Source: Frigoribacterium faeni
GTDB taxonomy: Bacteria > Actinomycetota > Actinomycetes > Actinomycetales > Microbacteriaceae
Assembly (NCBI RefSeq): GCF_007988805.1
Contig: NZ_BJUV01000020.1
Location: forward strand, 1 to 61,880
Reading direction: 5' to 3'
Length of the DNA: 61,880 nucleotides
The notes under the pieces are model-generated. The model did not search any database. It was given only the letters and a program-made list of their open reading frames with translations, and was not told where the DNA came from. Each line of letters opens with the position of its first letter. The stretch's first letter is position 1. Positions 24,551 to 33,326 of the stretch are shown in pieces. Position numbers and translations under genes: made by a program.

Positions 24551-25473
24551 CGCTGCCACCGCTCGGTCCGCCGCTGCAGCATCGAGTACAGCGACATCAG
24601 CACGGCCATGACGACGACCATGCCGAGGGCCAGGACGCCGGCGACGTTCTCGCGACCGAGCACCGTCTCGCTCACCAGCGCCGCCCGGATCTGCAGCGGG
24701 ACGATCTGGGCGCCCTGGCTGATGATCGCGGCGGCCGTGGCGTACGACGAGAAGGCGTTCGCGAACAGGAGCAGCAGACTGCCGACGAAGGCGGGGGCGA
24801 GCACGGGCACGACGACCGTCGAGAAGTGCTGCCGACCCGTGCCTCCGAGGGTGGCCACCGCCTCCTGCCACTGCGGACGCAGTCCCGAGACGGCGGGCAT
24901 GAACGTGATGACCATGAGCGGCACCTGAAAGTAGATGTAGGGCAGGAGGAGGCCGGGCACCTGGTAGAGCCAGACGCCTCCGGCGAAGACGTCGACCCCG
25001 AACGCGTCGAGCAGCAGCTGCGTCACGACCCCCTGGATGCCGATGGTGGCGATGAAGGCGAACGCGAGCATGACCCCGCCGAACTGCGCGAGCACGCTCG
25101 CGGCCGAGTCGATCAGGCCGCGGACCACGCCGTCGGGCCGCAGCGCCGTGAGTCCCCAGCAGACGACGGCTCCGATCACGGCGCCGACGACGGCCGTGAC
25201 CCCCGAGACCAGGGCGGAGCTGCCGAAGGCGCGCAGCACGCTCGGTTCGGCCAGGGCCGAGAGGTTGTCGAGCGTCACGCCGCCGTCGCCCCCGATGAAG
25301 CCGGTGGCGAGCGCCAGCACGCACGGCAGCACGAGGAACGCGAGGACGTAGAGCGCGAAGGGCGTCAGTCCCCACCAGGCCGCCGGACGGCGCCGACCCC
25401 CGCGAGGGTCGACGCCGTCGGAGGCCGAGGAGGCGCGGGTCGTCGCCCGGAACCTCCTCGCCACGGTCGTCAC
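24547..25473 (-). CDS. ABC importer permease, subunit 1
   Basis: A 308-residue partner permease (PotB/PhnU-like). After a basic N-terminal 35 residues it has six helices and the EAA loop EAVATLGGTGRQHFSTVVVP. The GTG at 25473 starts three bases after the binding-protein stop; a GTG three codons later is an alternative. The N-terminal TTRASSAS comes from an exact copy of the dispersed repeat, in the same place (cytoplasmic tail before the first helix) as in the penicillin-binding protein. Confidence 0.88.
   Translation of the reverse strand: MTTVARRFRATTRASSASDGVDPRGGRRRPAAWWGLTPFALYVLAFLVLPCVLALATGFIGGDGGVTLDNLSALAEPSVLRAFGSSALVSGVTAVVGAVIGAVVCWGLTALRPDGVVRGLIDSAASVLAQFGGVMLAFAFIATIGIQGVVTQLLLDAFGVDVFAGGVWLYQVPGLLLPYIYFQVPLMVITFMPAVSGLRPQWQEAVATLGGTGRQHFSTVVVPVLAPAFVGSLLLLFANAFSSYATAAAIISQGAQIVPLQIRAALVSETVLGRENVAGVLALGMVVVMAVLMSLYSMLQRRTERWQR
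25429..25442 (+). repeat. Dispersed 14-bp repeat, exact copy
   Basis: GGAGGCGCGGGTCG on the plus strand. It encodes TRAS in the cytoplasmic N-terminal tail of ABC permease subunit 1. Confidence 0.85.
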
Positions 25474-25475
25474 GA

Positions 25476-26609
25476 TCAGCCGATCACGGCGGCCCAGCGC
25501 TCGGCCAGGACCGCCGAGGCGGCCTCGGTCTGCTCGCTGGTGAGCTGCACGGTGTCGGCGGGCTGCTCGCCCACGGCGTCGAGGGCGTCCTGGTCGACGG
25601 TTCCGGCATCGACCATGGCGTCGAGGCGGACGGGGTAGGCGCCGGCCGCGAGGTAGAGGTTCTGGGCGGTGTCGCCCATGATGAACTCCTGCCACAGGCG
25701 CGCGGCCGCCGGGTGCGGTGCGTCGACGTTGATGGCCTGGTTGTAGTAGCTGGCGAGGGCCGTGCCGGGCAGGACGGCGGTCTGCCAGTCACGCCCGCCG
25801 GCGTCGGCGGCCGCGGCGAGGTTGTTGTAGCTCCAGTCGAAGACCACCGGGGTCTCTCCCGAGGCGATCGTGGCGGGCGTCGGGTCGGTGGGCAGGAAGT
25901 TGCCCGCGGCGTTCAGCTCGTCGAAGAAGTCGACGCCGGCCGTGATGTCGTCGGCGCTGCCGCCGTTCTGCAAGGCGGCCCACTGGACGGCCGCGGCGGC
26001 CGCGCCGGCCTGGGTCGGGTCGCCGTTGAGGGCGACCTTGCCCTTGTAGTCGTCGCCCAGCAGATCGTCGAGGCTGGTCGGCTCGGGCACGGCGTCGGCG
26101 TCGTAGCCGACCGACATGAGGCCGGTGTAGTCGTAGACCCACTTCCCGTCGGCGTCCTTGCGGTCGTCGGCGATGTCGTCCCAGGTCGTGACCTTGTAGG
26201 AGGCGAACTGGTCGAGGTTCTCGAGCGTGACGGCCGAACCGAGGTCGAAGACGTCGGGGGCGCCGTCCTGGCCCTGCAGGTTCTGCGCCGCGGTGATCTC
26301 CTCGGCGCTCGAGACGTCGGGGTTGTCGGAGTTGACCGTGATGTCGTACTCCTCCTCGAAGGCGTCGATGATCTCGCCGTAGTTCGCCCAGGTGTCGGGC
26401 AGGGCGATGACGTTGAGCTCGCCCTCGGCCTGGGCCGCGGCCACGAGGCCGTCCATGCCGCCGAAGTCCTCGGCGCTGGTGGCGGCGGCGGCGTCGACGT
26501 CGCCGGCCGCGCCTCCTGAGGTCCCGGCATCGGCGGCGGTGCAGCCGGTCAGGGCGAGGGCGAGGGCGGCGAGCGTGGCGGCTCCGGCGACGTGGCGCTT
26601 GTCGAGCAT
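25476..26609 (-). CDS. ABC importer solute-binding lipoprotein
   Basis: A 377-residue family 1 extracellular binding lipoprotein (PotD/SBP_bac_6-like). The lipobox is ALALTGC with lipidated Cys23, followed by an Ala/Gly linker and LVAAAQAEGELNVIALPDTW, the start of lobe one. The second half has TPVVFDWSYNN and AINVDAPHPAAARLWQEFIM. The class includes polyamine, iron, thiamine and aminoethylphosphonate importers; nothing here settles the substrate. The ATG at 26609 begins at the lipoprotein signal, and the frame upstream to 26771 is not a signal sequence. It heads a four-gene operon. Confidence 0.9.
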   Translation of the reverse strand: MLDKRHVAGAATLAALALALTGCTAADAGTSGGAAGDVDAAAATSAEDFGGMDGLVAAAQAEGELNVIALPDTWANYGEIIDAFEEEYDITVNSDNPDVSSAEEITAAQNLQGQDGAPDVFDLGSAVTLENLDQFASYKVTTWDDIADDRKDADGKWVYDYTGLMSVGYDADAVPEPTSLDDLLGDDYKGKVALNGDPTQAGAAAAAVQWAALQNGGSADDITAGVDFFDELNAAGNFLPTDPTPATIASGETPVVFDWSYNNLAAAADAGGRDWQTAVLPGTALASYYNQAINVDAPHPAAARLWQEFIMGDTAQNLYLAAGAYPVRLDAMVDAGTVDQDALDAVGEQPADTVQLTSEQTEAASAVLAERWAAVIG

Positions 26610-26944
26610 GGGGATCCGTTCGGGTGCGGGGCCTCGGTCCGTCGCGCGTGACGGCGACGAAGGGGTACCGGGCGGCCCAGGGGCACCGTAGGGAGGCGCG
26701 GCGACCGGAGGGGGGCGGGTGGGCGTCCCGCAGGTGAACGGTGCGGATCGGTCCGGCGTCGAGGATTCCATGACACGTGAGAGCTGATCATGTCAAATAT
26801 GAATGCTAATATTTATACACCTCGGTCGTGAGTCCGTCTCCGACATCGACCGAGGCGTCCGGCCGCCGGCCCGCCGCTCTCGCGTCCGCGGCGTCCGTCA
26901 CCGCTGCCCGCTCTCCACGACACCCACGAACGGAAAGTCTCCTC
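26610..26944. promoter_or_regulatory. 335-bp divergent intergenic region with an AT-rich core
   Basis: No gene is supported here. The AT-rich core at about 26786-26819 stands out against the GC-rich genome. TGACA (26771-26775) and TGTCA (26791-26795) are inverted around 15 bases. On the minus strand TGTCAA at 26791-26796 reads as a perfect -35 (TTGACA), facing the ABC importer operon. TAATAT (26808) or TATACA (26814) could be the -10 facing right, toward the DUF3060 lipoprotein. The symmetric TGACA/TGTCA site is a candidate operator. Confidence 0.45.
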
Positions 26945-27370
26945 ATGCGCCGAAACCTCCTGTCCATCTCCGCCGGTCTCGCCCTCGCAGCCCTGGCGCT
27001 GACCGGCTGCACCAGCAGCGAGGCCGACACCTCGAAGCCCACCCCGACCCCGGCCTCCTCCGAGTCGGCCTCGGCCACGGACTTCCCGAAGCCGACCGGC
27101 GAATGCATCGACGGCGTCGCGACCTTCGTCGACAACGACACCGAGTTCGCCCTGCCCGACGGCTGCGAGACCGTCGACATCATCGGCTCCGGCAACACGA
27201 TCACCCTCGGCGACGTGACCCACCTGATCCTCGAGAGCAACGACAACACCATCGACGTCGACTCGGTCGAGAGCGTCACCAACCTCTCGTTCGGCAACAC
27301 GGTCCGCCACGGCGGCGACGCCCCCGACGTCCCCACCGGCGCCGACGACGTCGACGTCAGCGCCCGCTGA
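26945..27370 (+). CDS. DUF3060 lipoprotein
   Basis: A 141-residue exported lipoprotein with lipobox LALTGC (Cys22) and a Thr/Pro/Ser linker to about residue 45. The rest matches DUF3060: short beta turns built on the GSGNTITLG, ESNDNTIDVD and SFGNTVRHG pattern, as in a small beta-helix, preceded by VDNDTEFALPDGCETVDI. The ATG at 26945 has GGAAAG upstream; the longer frame from 26828 lacks a signal sequence. It lies 71 bp upstream of the repeat protein gene and may share its transcript. A 6-bp hairpin (27388-27402) lies between them. Confidence 0.85.
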   Translation: MRRNLLSISAGLALAALALTGCTSSEADTSKPTPTPASSESASATDFPKPTGECIDGVATFVDNDTEFALPDGCETVDIIGSGNTITLGDVTHLILESNDNTIDVDSVESVTNLSFGNTVRHGGDAPDVPTGADDVDVSAR

Positions 27371-27441
27371 CTCGCATCCCCACCCCCGCCATCGACGATG
27401 GCCCCACTGAAGGACACCACCACTCCATGAAGGACACTCCC

Positions 27442-30339
27442 ATGCCGAGGCGCCTCGGCTCCGCCCTGCTCGCGACGGCGACCGTCGTCTCGGGCCTCGC
27501 GTTCGGACCGGGTGCCATAGCGGCGCCCGCACCCGCCCCGCTCCCGGCTCCGTCGACCGTCCAGCAGACCACCGTGGACGACGATTCCGTCGTCCCCTCG
27601 ACACGGCTGGTGGGGCCTCTGGCCATCATCGCGTCGGAGACCAGCGCGTTCGGTCTCAGGGCCGACCCCGACACGATGCGCACCGCCTCTGGCGGGTCCC
27701 TCACGCAGGCCCAGGCCGAGGCGGACTTCTGGTCGGTCCCGGGTCTGGGCAGGGTCGGTCCCGTCCGAGGCGTGGGCGACATGGGCGACCGGTGCCTCGC
27801 GCACTCGTCACCCGCGAGCTCGTACGTCATGTTCGCGTCGTGCGACGGCTCCGCCGCGCAGGACTGGCAGTGGACCACGATCACGTCCCGCCAGGGCTTC
27901 GACCAGGCTCTGACGTCGACGACCAACCCCGACAGGGCCATCGGAGTCAGAGGCGCGGGGACGTACGTCCATGCGATCGAGGGTGCGGATTCGCAGCATC
28001 CGTTGGCGCTGGACGCCGGCATGGCCGCCGAACGGACGCTGACGGCCGAGGCGGAGGTGGACGCCCTCGCTCAGAGCGCGGTGATCACTGGTGTCGCGAC
28101 GACGGGCGCGACGGTGTCGGCCCGTGGGGTCTCGGTCGAGGTGCCCGAGAGCGGCGTCTACTCGCTGACCGTGTCGGATCTGCCGGTGGGGACGACCTCG
28201 GTCGTCGTCACGCAGACGCTGCCCAACGGCGTCGATCACGGCACCGCGTCCGTCGACGTCGACGTCCCGGCGTCGGTCGGATCGTTCGTCCCGGTCGAGG
28301 TGCCGAGCACCGATCTCCTGCGGGGAACCGACACCGAGGTGTCCGCCGTCGTCGAGACGACGGCGGAGCTGTCGGCGCTGTCGTCGACGGTCACGCTGAC
28401 CGCGCCCGAGGGCACGACCTTCGCCGACGCGGACGAGCGTCCCGTCCGGTATCTGCAGCCCGGTTCCACCGAGTGGCGGGCCTCGGCCTACCTGCGGTTG
28501 ACCGCCGGAGTCCTCTCCGACGACCGCACGACCCTCCGGTACACGGCGGACACCTCTGACTCCGGGTTCCAGCTGCCCGAGGGGTCGCGTCTGAAGTTCG
28601 ACACCGTCGTGAGCACGCCCGCCGATGCCGCTGCGGGCGATGGCCGGTCGCTCGAGCTGTCGCAGTCCGGCACGTCGAACAGCGGGGCCTTCCGGGTCGC
28701 GGGATCCAGTCCGGTGTCCGTGGTCAGCGCCTACGCCGACGTCACGCTCGACAACTACGCCGACGGTGACGCGTTCACCCCGGGCGACGTCGAGTTCACC
28801 GGCACCGGCACCCCGGGTGCCACGGTGACCGTCGCCCCGACGGTCGGCGGCTCCGTGTCGGCCGAGGTCCGCGAGGACGGCACCTGGAGCGCCGTGCGCT
28901 ACCTGGGCAACGCCGCGTACACCTTCACGGTGACCCAGGTCGCGAAGAACGGTCAGAACACCATCGAGAACATCCGGCTCTACTCCGACCAGGCCGCCCA
29001 GCGCGACTTCCGGGTGACGGCTCCCGCCGCGGGTGCGGGTCACACCGCGGCCGGTTGGGTGACGTTCTCGGGTACCGGCACCACGTGGTCGACGGTGTCG
29101 ATCACCGACGGCACGGATGCCGCTCCGACGACGGCGACGGTCCAGTACGACGGGTACTGGACCGCCCGCCGCTGGGTCGGCACCGCCACGACGGCCTTCA
29201 CGGTCACGAGTGCCCGTGCGGACGTCGAGAACGGCCGGCAGACGCTCGAGTTCAACACGGGCGTCTCCGGGCGCGACTTCACGTTCGACAGCCACACCGA
29301 CGGCGGCACCTTCACGCCCGGCACGGTCGTCTTCCGGGGCGCCGGTTCGACCGGTGACCGGGTCACGATGACCGCACCGGGTCTGTCGCCCCTCGAGGCC
29401 ACGGTCGACGCGGCCGGCGCCTGGTCGATCCCGCGCTGGCTCGGCAACGGACAGATCACCTTCACGGTCACCCACACCCCGGTCGACGGGGACCCGTCGG
29501 AGCGGACGCTCCGTCTGTTCTCCGATCAGGCCACCACCGGTCCGCTCACCGTCGACAGCCCCGTCGACGGCGACGGCCACGACCAGCAGGGCTGGGTGAC
29601 GTTCCGTGGCACCGGCACCACGTGGTCGACCGTATCGATCGCGGACGGTCTCAGCGGTGCGTCGACGGCGACCGTCCAGTACGACGGCACGTGGTCGGTG
29701 CGTCGCTGGGTCGGGATCAACCCGGTCACCTTCACTGTGGCCAGCGAGCGGGCGGGCGTCGAGAACGGCCGTGAGACGATCTCCTTCAACGAGGGCGACA
29801 CCGTCGGCGACTTCACGTTCGACAGCCACGCCGACGGCGGCACCTTCACGCCCGGGAACGTCACCTTCCGAGGCAAGGCCTCCACCGGCGACACGGTCAC
29901 GATGACCGCACCGGGTCTCGCGCCCCTCGTCGCCGAGGTCGACAGGAACGGCGACTGGTCGCTCGACCGGTGGCTCGGCAACGGGTTCATCACCTTCACC
30001 GTGGTCCACACCCCGGTGACCGGCGACCCGACCGAGCAGACGCTCCGCCTGTTCTCCGACCAGGTCCCGGCCGGCTCCCTGACCGTCACCAGCCCCGTCG
30101 ACGGCGGCATCCAGGAGGAGGCGGGCTTCGTCACCTTCCGGGGCACGGGCACGACGTGGTCGCAGGTGTCGATCACCGACGGGACGGACGCGCTCCCCTC
30201 GACGGCGACCGTGCAGTACGACGGCTCGTGGTCGGTGCGTCGCTGGGTCGGCACCGACCCGGTCACCTTCACCGTGACCAGCACCCGCGCCGGCATCGAC
30301 ACCGGCAGCGAGCGGATCCGCATGAACGGGGCCGAGTAG
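27442..30339 (+). CDS. Large secreted protein with tandem beta-sandwich repeats
   Basis: A 965-residue exported protein. A signal peptide (1-30, ending GAIAAPA) is followed by a region with QDWQW like a ricin-type beta-trefoil lectin (about 110-190). A unique segment runs to about 430. The C-terminal 530 residues are tandem Ig-like modules. Two types alternate: one beginning VTFRGTGTTWSTVSI and another with TMTAPGLAPL, each ending in a conserved GxWSxxRW(V/L)G strand and FTV. The pair repeats about every 180 residues. No LPXTG or anchor is visible, so it is probably released or held non-covalently. ATG 27442 has AAGGA 7 bases upstream; ATG 27427 is in frame. Confidence 0.88.
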   Translation: MPRRLGSALLATATVVSGLAFGPGAIAAPAPAPLPAPSTVQQTTVDDDSVVPSTRLVGPLAIIASETSAFGLRADPDTMRTASGGSLTQAQAEADFWSVPGLGRVGPVRGVGDMGDRCLAHSSPASSYVMFASCDGSAAQDWQWTTITSRQGFDQALTSTTNPDRAIGVRGAGTYVHAIEGADSQHPLALDAGMAAERTLTAEAEVDALAQSAVITGVATTGATVSARGVSVEVPESGVYSLTVSDLPVGTTSVVVTQTLPNGVDHGTASVDVDVPASVGSFVPVEVPSTDLLRGTDTEVSAVVETTAELSALSSTVTLTAPEGTTFADADERPVRYLQPGSTEWRASAYLRLTAGVLSDDRTTLRYTADTSDSGFQLPEGSRLKFDTVVSTPADAAAGDGRSLELSQSGTSNSGAFRVAGSSPVSVVSAYADVTLDNYADGDAFTPGDVEFTGTGTPGATVTVAPTVGGSVSAEVREDGTWSAVRYLGNAAYTFTVTQVAKNGQNTIENIRLYSDQAAQRDFRVTAPAAGAGHTAAGWVTFSGTGTTWSTVSITDGTDAAPTTATVQYDGYWTARRWVGTATTAFTVTSARADVENGRQTLEFNTGVSGRDFTFDSHTDGGTFTPGTVVFRGAGSTGDRVTMTAPGLSPLEATVDAAGAWSIPRWLGNGQITFTVTHTPVDGDPSERTLRLFSDQATTGPLTVDSPVDGDGHDQQGWVTFRGTGTTWSTVSIADGLSGASTATVQYDGTWSVRRWVGINPVTFTVASERAGVENGRETISFNEGDTVGDFTFDSHADGGTFTPGNVTFRGKASTGDTVTMTAPGLAPLVAEVDRNGDWSLDRWLGNGFITFTVVHTPVTGDPTEQTLRLFSDQVPAGSLTVTSPVDGGIQEEAGFVTFRGTGTTWSQVSITDGTDALPSTATVQYDGSWSVRRWVGTDPVTFTVTSTRAGIDTGSERIRMNGAE
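28732..30336 (+). repeat. About three copies of a ~540-bp in-gene tandem repeat
   Basis: The two-module unit recurs with A modules starting near 29053, 29595 and 30124, and B modules near 28770 (degenerate), 29325 and 29860. DNA identity between copies is high in places, for example around GGCACCGGCACCACGTGGTC. That suggests recent duplication or gene conversion. Confidence 0.8.
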
Positions 30340-30358
30340 AGGCCCACCCGAGAGGGCT

Positions 30359-30396
30359 CGACATGCCGTGCACCGATCCCGGTGCGCGGCATGTCG
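30359..30396. terminator. Bidirectional terminator
   Basis: A 17-bp stem (30359-30375 with 30380-30396) has one G-T wobble and a four-base ATCC loop. It lies between the ends of the convergent repeat-protein and lipoprotein genes. TGTCTC follows on the plus strand. Confidence 0.75.
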
Positions 30397-30428
30397 TGTC
30401 TCAGGGGCCGTGCCGCGCCCGGCGGCGG

Positions 30429-31145
30429 TCAGACGGCGGCGGCCACCGTCGCGACATCCACCAGCCGGGCGAAGTCATCCGCCTCGAGGCCCTCGCGATC
30501 GGTCGGACTCGCCACCCACGACAACGTCACCAGATCGTCCTGCGCCACCTGGCAGGCATGCCCCCGTGCCGGTGCGCCCCCGAACGACGCCGCGTACGTG
30601 AAGCACACGGCGGACGAGTCGCCGCTCTCGACGAGTCTCCCCTCGAAAGGCGTCAGAGTGAACGTGCTCTCCTGGCCGCTGACACCCGCCGTCGTCGTCG
30701 CCGGGCACCCCTCGAGCTCGTCGCGCAGAGCGTCGACGTAAGCGTCGGCGTCGTCGCGCGAGACCACGCCCGTCGTGAACTGCTGTCGATCCCGGGTGAA
30801 GACCGCCGTCGCCGAGGGCAGCGACCGATCCGACGTGAGACTGCGGAAGTCCATCGCGCACAGGCCCAGGTCGCCGTCCGCCGGACCGCCGTCCGCGGAG
30901 ACACCGCTGGGCGACGAGGTCCCGGCGTCGCTCGAGGACCGAGCCAGCGTCCACGTCCCGGCAGCGCCGTCGACGTCCGTCGCGGCGACGACCTCGTCGA
31001 GCGTCGGCAGCAGCTCGGCGAGGTCGTCGGCTCCGATCGTCGGCGACGGCTCGTCGGCCGTGGAGCACCCCGCCAGGGCCACGGCGGACGCGACGCCGAC
31101 GGCGAGCGCGAACGGCAGGCGGAAGGAGGTGCGGGTCGACTGCAC
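30429..31145 (-). CDS. Lipoprotein of unknown function
   Basis: A 238-residue lipoprotein with lipobox VALAGC (Cys27). The body begins PTIGADDLAELLPTLDEVVAA and contains paired Cys residues (in LGLCAMDFRS, ELEGCPATT, AVCFTYA and GHACQVAQ), which may form two disulfides. This layout resembles the PknH-type sensor domain of mycobacterial surface proteins, but the similarity is only suggestive. The GTG at 31145 has GAGAGG upstream. Residues STRTSF in the signal peptide come from a one-mismatch copy of the dispersed repeat (31125-31138). Confidence 0.75.
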   Translation of the reverse strand: MQSTRTSFRLPFALAVGVASAVALAGCSTADEPSPTIGADDLAELLPTLDEVVAATDVDGAAGTWTLARSSSDAGTSSPSGVSADGGPADGDLGLCAMDFRSLTSDRSLPSATAVFTRDRQQFTTGVVSRDDADAYVDALRDELEGCPATTTAGVSGQESTFTLTPFEGRLVESGDSSAVCFTYAASFGGAPARGHACQVAQDDLVTLSWVASPTDREGLEADDFARLVDVATVAAAV

Positions 31146-31238
31146 GGGAGCCTCTCGTTGGCAGGGCCCTCCGTTCTATCATGCGCGCCGTGGCAAGATC
31201 GTTCGAGAAGCCCACCCCGATCGAGCGGAGACCAACCC

Positions 31239-31334
31239 GTGGCCGAATTCTTCACCATCCTCATCAGCGCCATGACCGTCGTCGGTTTCGTGCTCGTCAT
31301 CGCCTCGTTCGTCGCCCTCGGCCGCTCGAAGTGA
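31239..31334 (+). CDS. 31-residue single-span membrane peptide
   Basis: A small open frame coding for 31 residues: MAEFF, then a hydrophobic helix (ILISAMTVVGFVLVIASFVA) and a short basic end LGRSK. The GTG at 31239 has GGAG upstream. A TATCAT -10-like sequence lies at 31177. It sits 48 bp before nadE in the same direction. The composition and ends are those of a genuine small membrane protein, but the role is unknown. Confidence 0.6.
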   Translation: MAEFFTILISAMTVVGFVLVIASFVALGRSK

Positions 31335-31370
31335 CCCGTGCCTCCTCGTGCCGTCGTCGGCGGTGATGGG

Positions 31371-31376
31371 TATCGT
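31371..31376 (+). promoter_or_regulatory. -10 element of a leaderless nadE promoter
   Basis: TATCGT lies six bases before the nadE ATG, with no ribosome site. The identical hexamer lies seven bases before the SDR start at 48754. Confidence 0.55.
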
Positions 31377-31382
31377 TCTGGC

Positions 31383-32207
31383 ATGAGACCACTCCAGGCC
31401 GAGATCGTCGCCGAGCTGTCCGTCCGTCCCGAGATCGACCCCGCCGTCGAGGTCGAGACGCGCGTCGCGTTCCTCCGCGACTACCTCGAGAAGACCGGCG
31501 CGGCCGGCTTCGTGCTCGCCGTCAGCGGCGGACAGGACTCCACCCTCGCCGGGCGGCTCTGCCAGCTCGCCATCGAGGGCGTCCGCGCCGACGGCGGATC
31601 CGCCGAGCTCGTCACCGTCCGCATGCCCTACCGGGTCCAGGCCGACGAGGACGACGCGCAGCTCGCCCTGCGGTTCATCGCCGGTGCCGAGGGGGTCACG
31701 GTCAACATCCAGAACGGCGTCGACGGGCTCGCCCGCGATTACGCCGAGGCGACCGGGGCCGAGCTGAGCGACTTCACCAAGGGGAACGTCAAGGCCCGCA
31801 CGCGCATGGTGGCGCAGTACGCGCTGGCCGGCGAACGCCGCCTGCTCGTCGTCGGCACCGACCACGCGGCCGAGGCCGTGACCGGGTTCTTCACGAAGTA
31901 CGGCGACGGCGGCGTCGACCTCGTGCCGCTCACCGGTCTCAGCAAGCGGCAGGGCAAGGCCCTCCTGGCGCATCTCGGAGCGCCGGCCCGGCTCTACGAG
32001 AAGGCGCCGACGGCCGACCTGCTCGACGACACCCCCGGTCAGACCGACGAGGCCAACCTCGGGCTGACCTACGCCGACATCGACACGTACCTCGAGGGCG
32101 GCGAGGTCTCCGACGAGATCGCCGAGGCCATCGAGGCCCGCTACCTCGCCACCGAGCACAAGCGTCGGACCCCCGCATCGCCCTTCGACACGTGGTGGCG
32201 TCGCTGA
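31383..32207 (+). CDS. nadE: NH3-dependent NAD+ synthetase
   Basis: A 274-residue enzyme that amidates nicotinic acid adenine dinucleotide to NAD+ using ATP and ammonia. The P-loop is SGGQDS (48-53). The ammonia/NaAD region [11 protein letters not shown] and the loop [20 protein letters not shown] are intact, as is the C-terminal [15 protein letters not shown]. There is no glutaminase domain, so it relies on free ammonia; the length equals the E. coli enzyme. The ATG at 31383 is set by the leaderless promoter layout and by the conserved MRPLQAEI start. Confidence 0.97.
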   Translation: MRPLQAEIVAELSVRPEIDPAVEVETRVAFLRDYLEKTGAAGFVLAVSGGQDSTLAGRLCQLAIEGVRADGGSAELVTVRMPYRVQADEDDAQLALRFIAGAEGVTVNIQNGVDGLARDYAEATGAELSDFTKGNVKARTRMVAQYALAGERRLLVVGTDHAAEAVTGFFTKYGDGGVDLVPLTGLSKRQGKALLAHLGAPARLYEKAPTADLLDDTPGQTDEANLGLTYADIDTYLEGGEVSDEIAEAIEARYLATEHKRRTPASPFDTWWRR

Positions 32208-32282
32208 CGCGCAGCCGTCGGCCCTGACGTCGGGCCCTCTGCGGGGGACACCACGTTGAGGTCGGGTCCAGGCGGGCGGGGT

Positions 32283-32309
32283 TGGGTCGGAGGCAGTTCA
32301 CCCGACCCA
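32283..32309 (+). promoter_or_regulatory. Hairpin in the leader of the alpha/beta hydrolase
   Basis: TGGGTCGG (32283-32290) pairs with CCGACCCA (32302-32309), ending a few bases before the AAGGAG ribosome site. It could modulate translation or be a leftover terminator after nadE. The remainder of 32208-32323 has no gene. Confidence 0.35.
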
Positions 32310-32323
32310 CCGAAGGAGCCCCC

Positions 32324-33172
32324 ATGCCTTTCATCACCGTCCCCGACCCGTCCGGCGCCGACGTCGAACTCCACTACGAGGAAGCCGGCACGGGCAAGCC
32401 CGTCGTGCTCATCCACGGCTGGCCGCTGAGCGGCCGCTCGTGGGAGGGGCAGGTCCCCGCCCTCGTGGAGGCCGGTCACCGTGTCATCACCTACGACCGC
32501 CGCGGTTTCGGTCAGTCGTCGCAGCCCTGGGACGGCTACGACTACGACACGTTCGCCGCCGACCTGAAGGCGCTCCTCGAGGCGCTCGACCTGACGGATG
32601 TCACGCTCGTCGGCTTCTCGATGGGCGGCGGCGAGCTCGCCCGCTACGTCAGCCTCTACGGTCAGGACCGCATCGAGAAGCTCGTCTTCGCCAGCGCCGT
32701 GCCGCCTTACCTCTACAAGTCGTCCGACAACCCCGACGGTGGAGTCGACGACGACCTCGCCGCCTGGTTCCACGACGGCATCACCGGCGACCGTCCCGCG
32801 TTCCTCAAGCAGTTCCTGACGATGTTCTTCACGGCGGGGAACCCGTCGCTGATCAACAAGCCGAAGGTCAGCGACGAGCAGATGGCCTACAACCTGGCCA
32901 TCGCCGAGATGGCCTCGCCCAAGGGCACCCTCGACTGCACCGTCGCGTTCGCCACGACCGACTTCCGTGACGACCTCACGAAGATCACCGTGCCGACGCT
33001 CGTCATCCACGGCGACTCCGACGCGATCGTCCCCTTCGAGGTCAGCGGCAAGCGCACGCACGAGGCCATCGCGGGCAGCGAGCTCGTCGTGATCGAGGGC
33101 GCCCCGCACGGCGTCACCGTGTCGCACAAGGACGAGTGGAACGAGCACGTGCTCGCGTTCCTCGCCAAGTAG
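32324..33172 (+). CDS. Alpha/beta hydrolase, non-heme haloperoxidase/arylesterase type
   Basis: A 282-residue serine hydrolase. The oxyanion-hole motif HGWP lies at 31-34, the nucleophile elbow GFSMGG with Ser99, the acid in HGDSDAIVP near 231, and the histidine in GAPHGV near 260. YDRRGFGQSS and FTAGNPSLINKPKVSD match bacterial chloroperoxidase-like esterases. Such proteins are usually esterases whose haloperoxidase activity is incidental. The ATG has AAGGAG upstream; the longer frame from 32282 is not needed. Confidence 0.9.
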   Translation: MPFITVPDPSGADVELHYEEAGTGKPVVLIHGWPLSGRSWEGQVPALVEAGHRVITYDRRGFGQSSQPWDGYDYDTFAADLKALLEALDLTDVTLVGFSMGGGELARYVSLYGQDRIEKLVFASAVPPYLYKSSDNPDGGVDDDLAAWFHDGITGDRPAFLKQFLTMFFTAGNPSLINKPKVSDEQMAYNLAIAEMASPKGTLDCTVAFATTDFRDDLTKITVPTLVIHGDSDAIVPFEVSGKRTHEAIAGSELVVIEGAPHGVTVSHKDEWNEHVLAFLAK

Positions 33173-33190
33173 AACCGCTCTGCGAGCCTC

Positions 33191-33236
33191 GGCCCGCGCC
33201 TCCTCGTCCGCGCATCAGCGGCCGGAGGCGCGGGCC
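33191..33236. terminator. Inverted pair of the dispersed repeat after the hydrolase gene
   Basis: GGCCCGCGCCTCC (33191-33203) and its exact complement (33224-33236) form a 13-bp stem with a 20-base loop. Each arm is a variant of the 14-bp repeat (GGGCC for GGGTC), changed identically so that pairing is kept. Confidence 0.6.
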
Positions 33237-33326
33237 GTCGCCGTCTCCGCCGGCTGCGGCATGTCCGCACATCGTGGTGTCCTCCACAGCCTCGACGACG
33301 GGATCCGCACCCCGCGCCTGCCATTC

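Noticed and set aside
22578-26609. Assigning the ABC importer to spermidine, iron or aminoethylphosphonate
   Set aside because: All components fit several of these subfamilies and no neighbouring catabolic gene decides between them.
26803-30339. One very long open frame of 1178 codons covering two genes
   Set aside because: Its first 210 codons run out of frame through the DUF3060 lipoprotein gene and are Arg/His-rich non-protein-like sequence. A signal peptide with its own ribosome site starts at 27442.
30429-31145. PknH-type sensor lipoprotein as a firm call
   Set aside because: Only the lipobox, size and two cysteine pairs fit. Without an alignment the family cannot be claimed, so it is listed as unknown.
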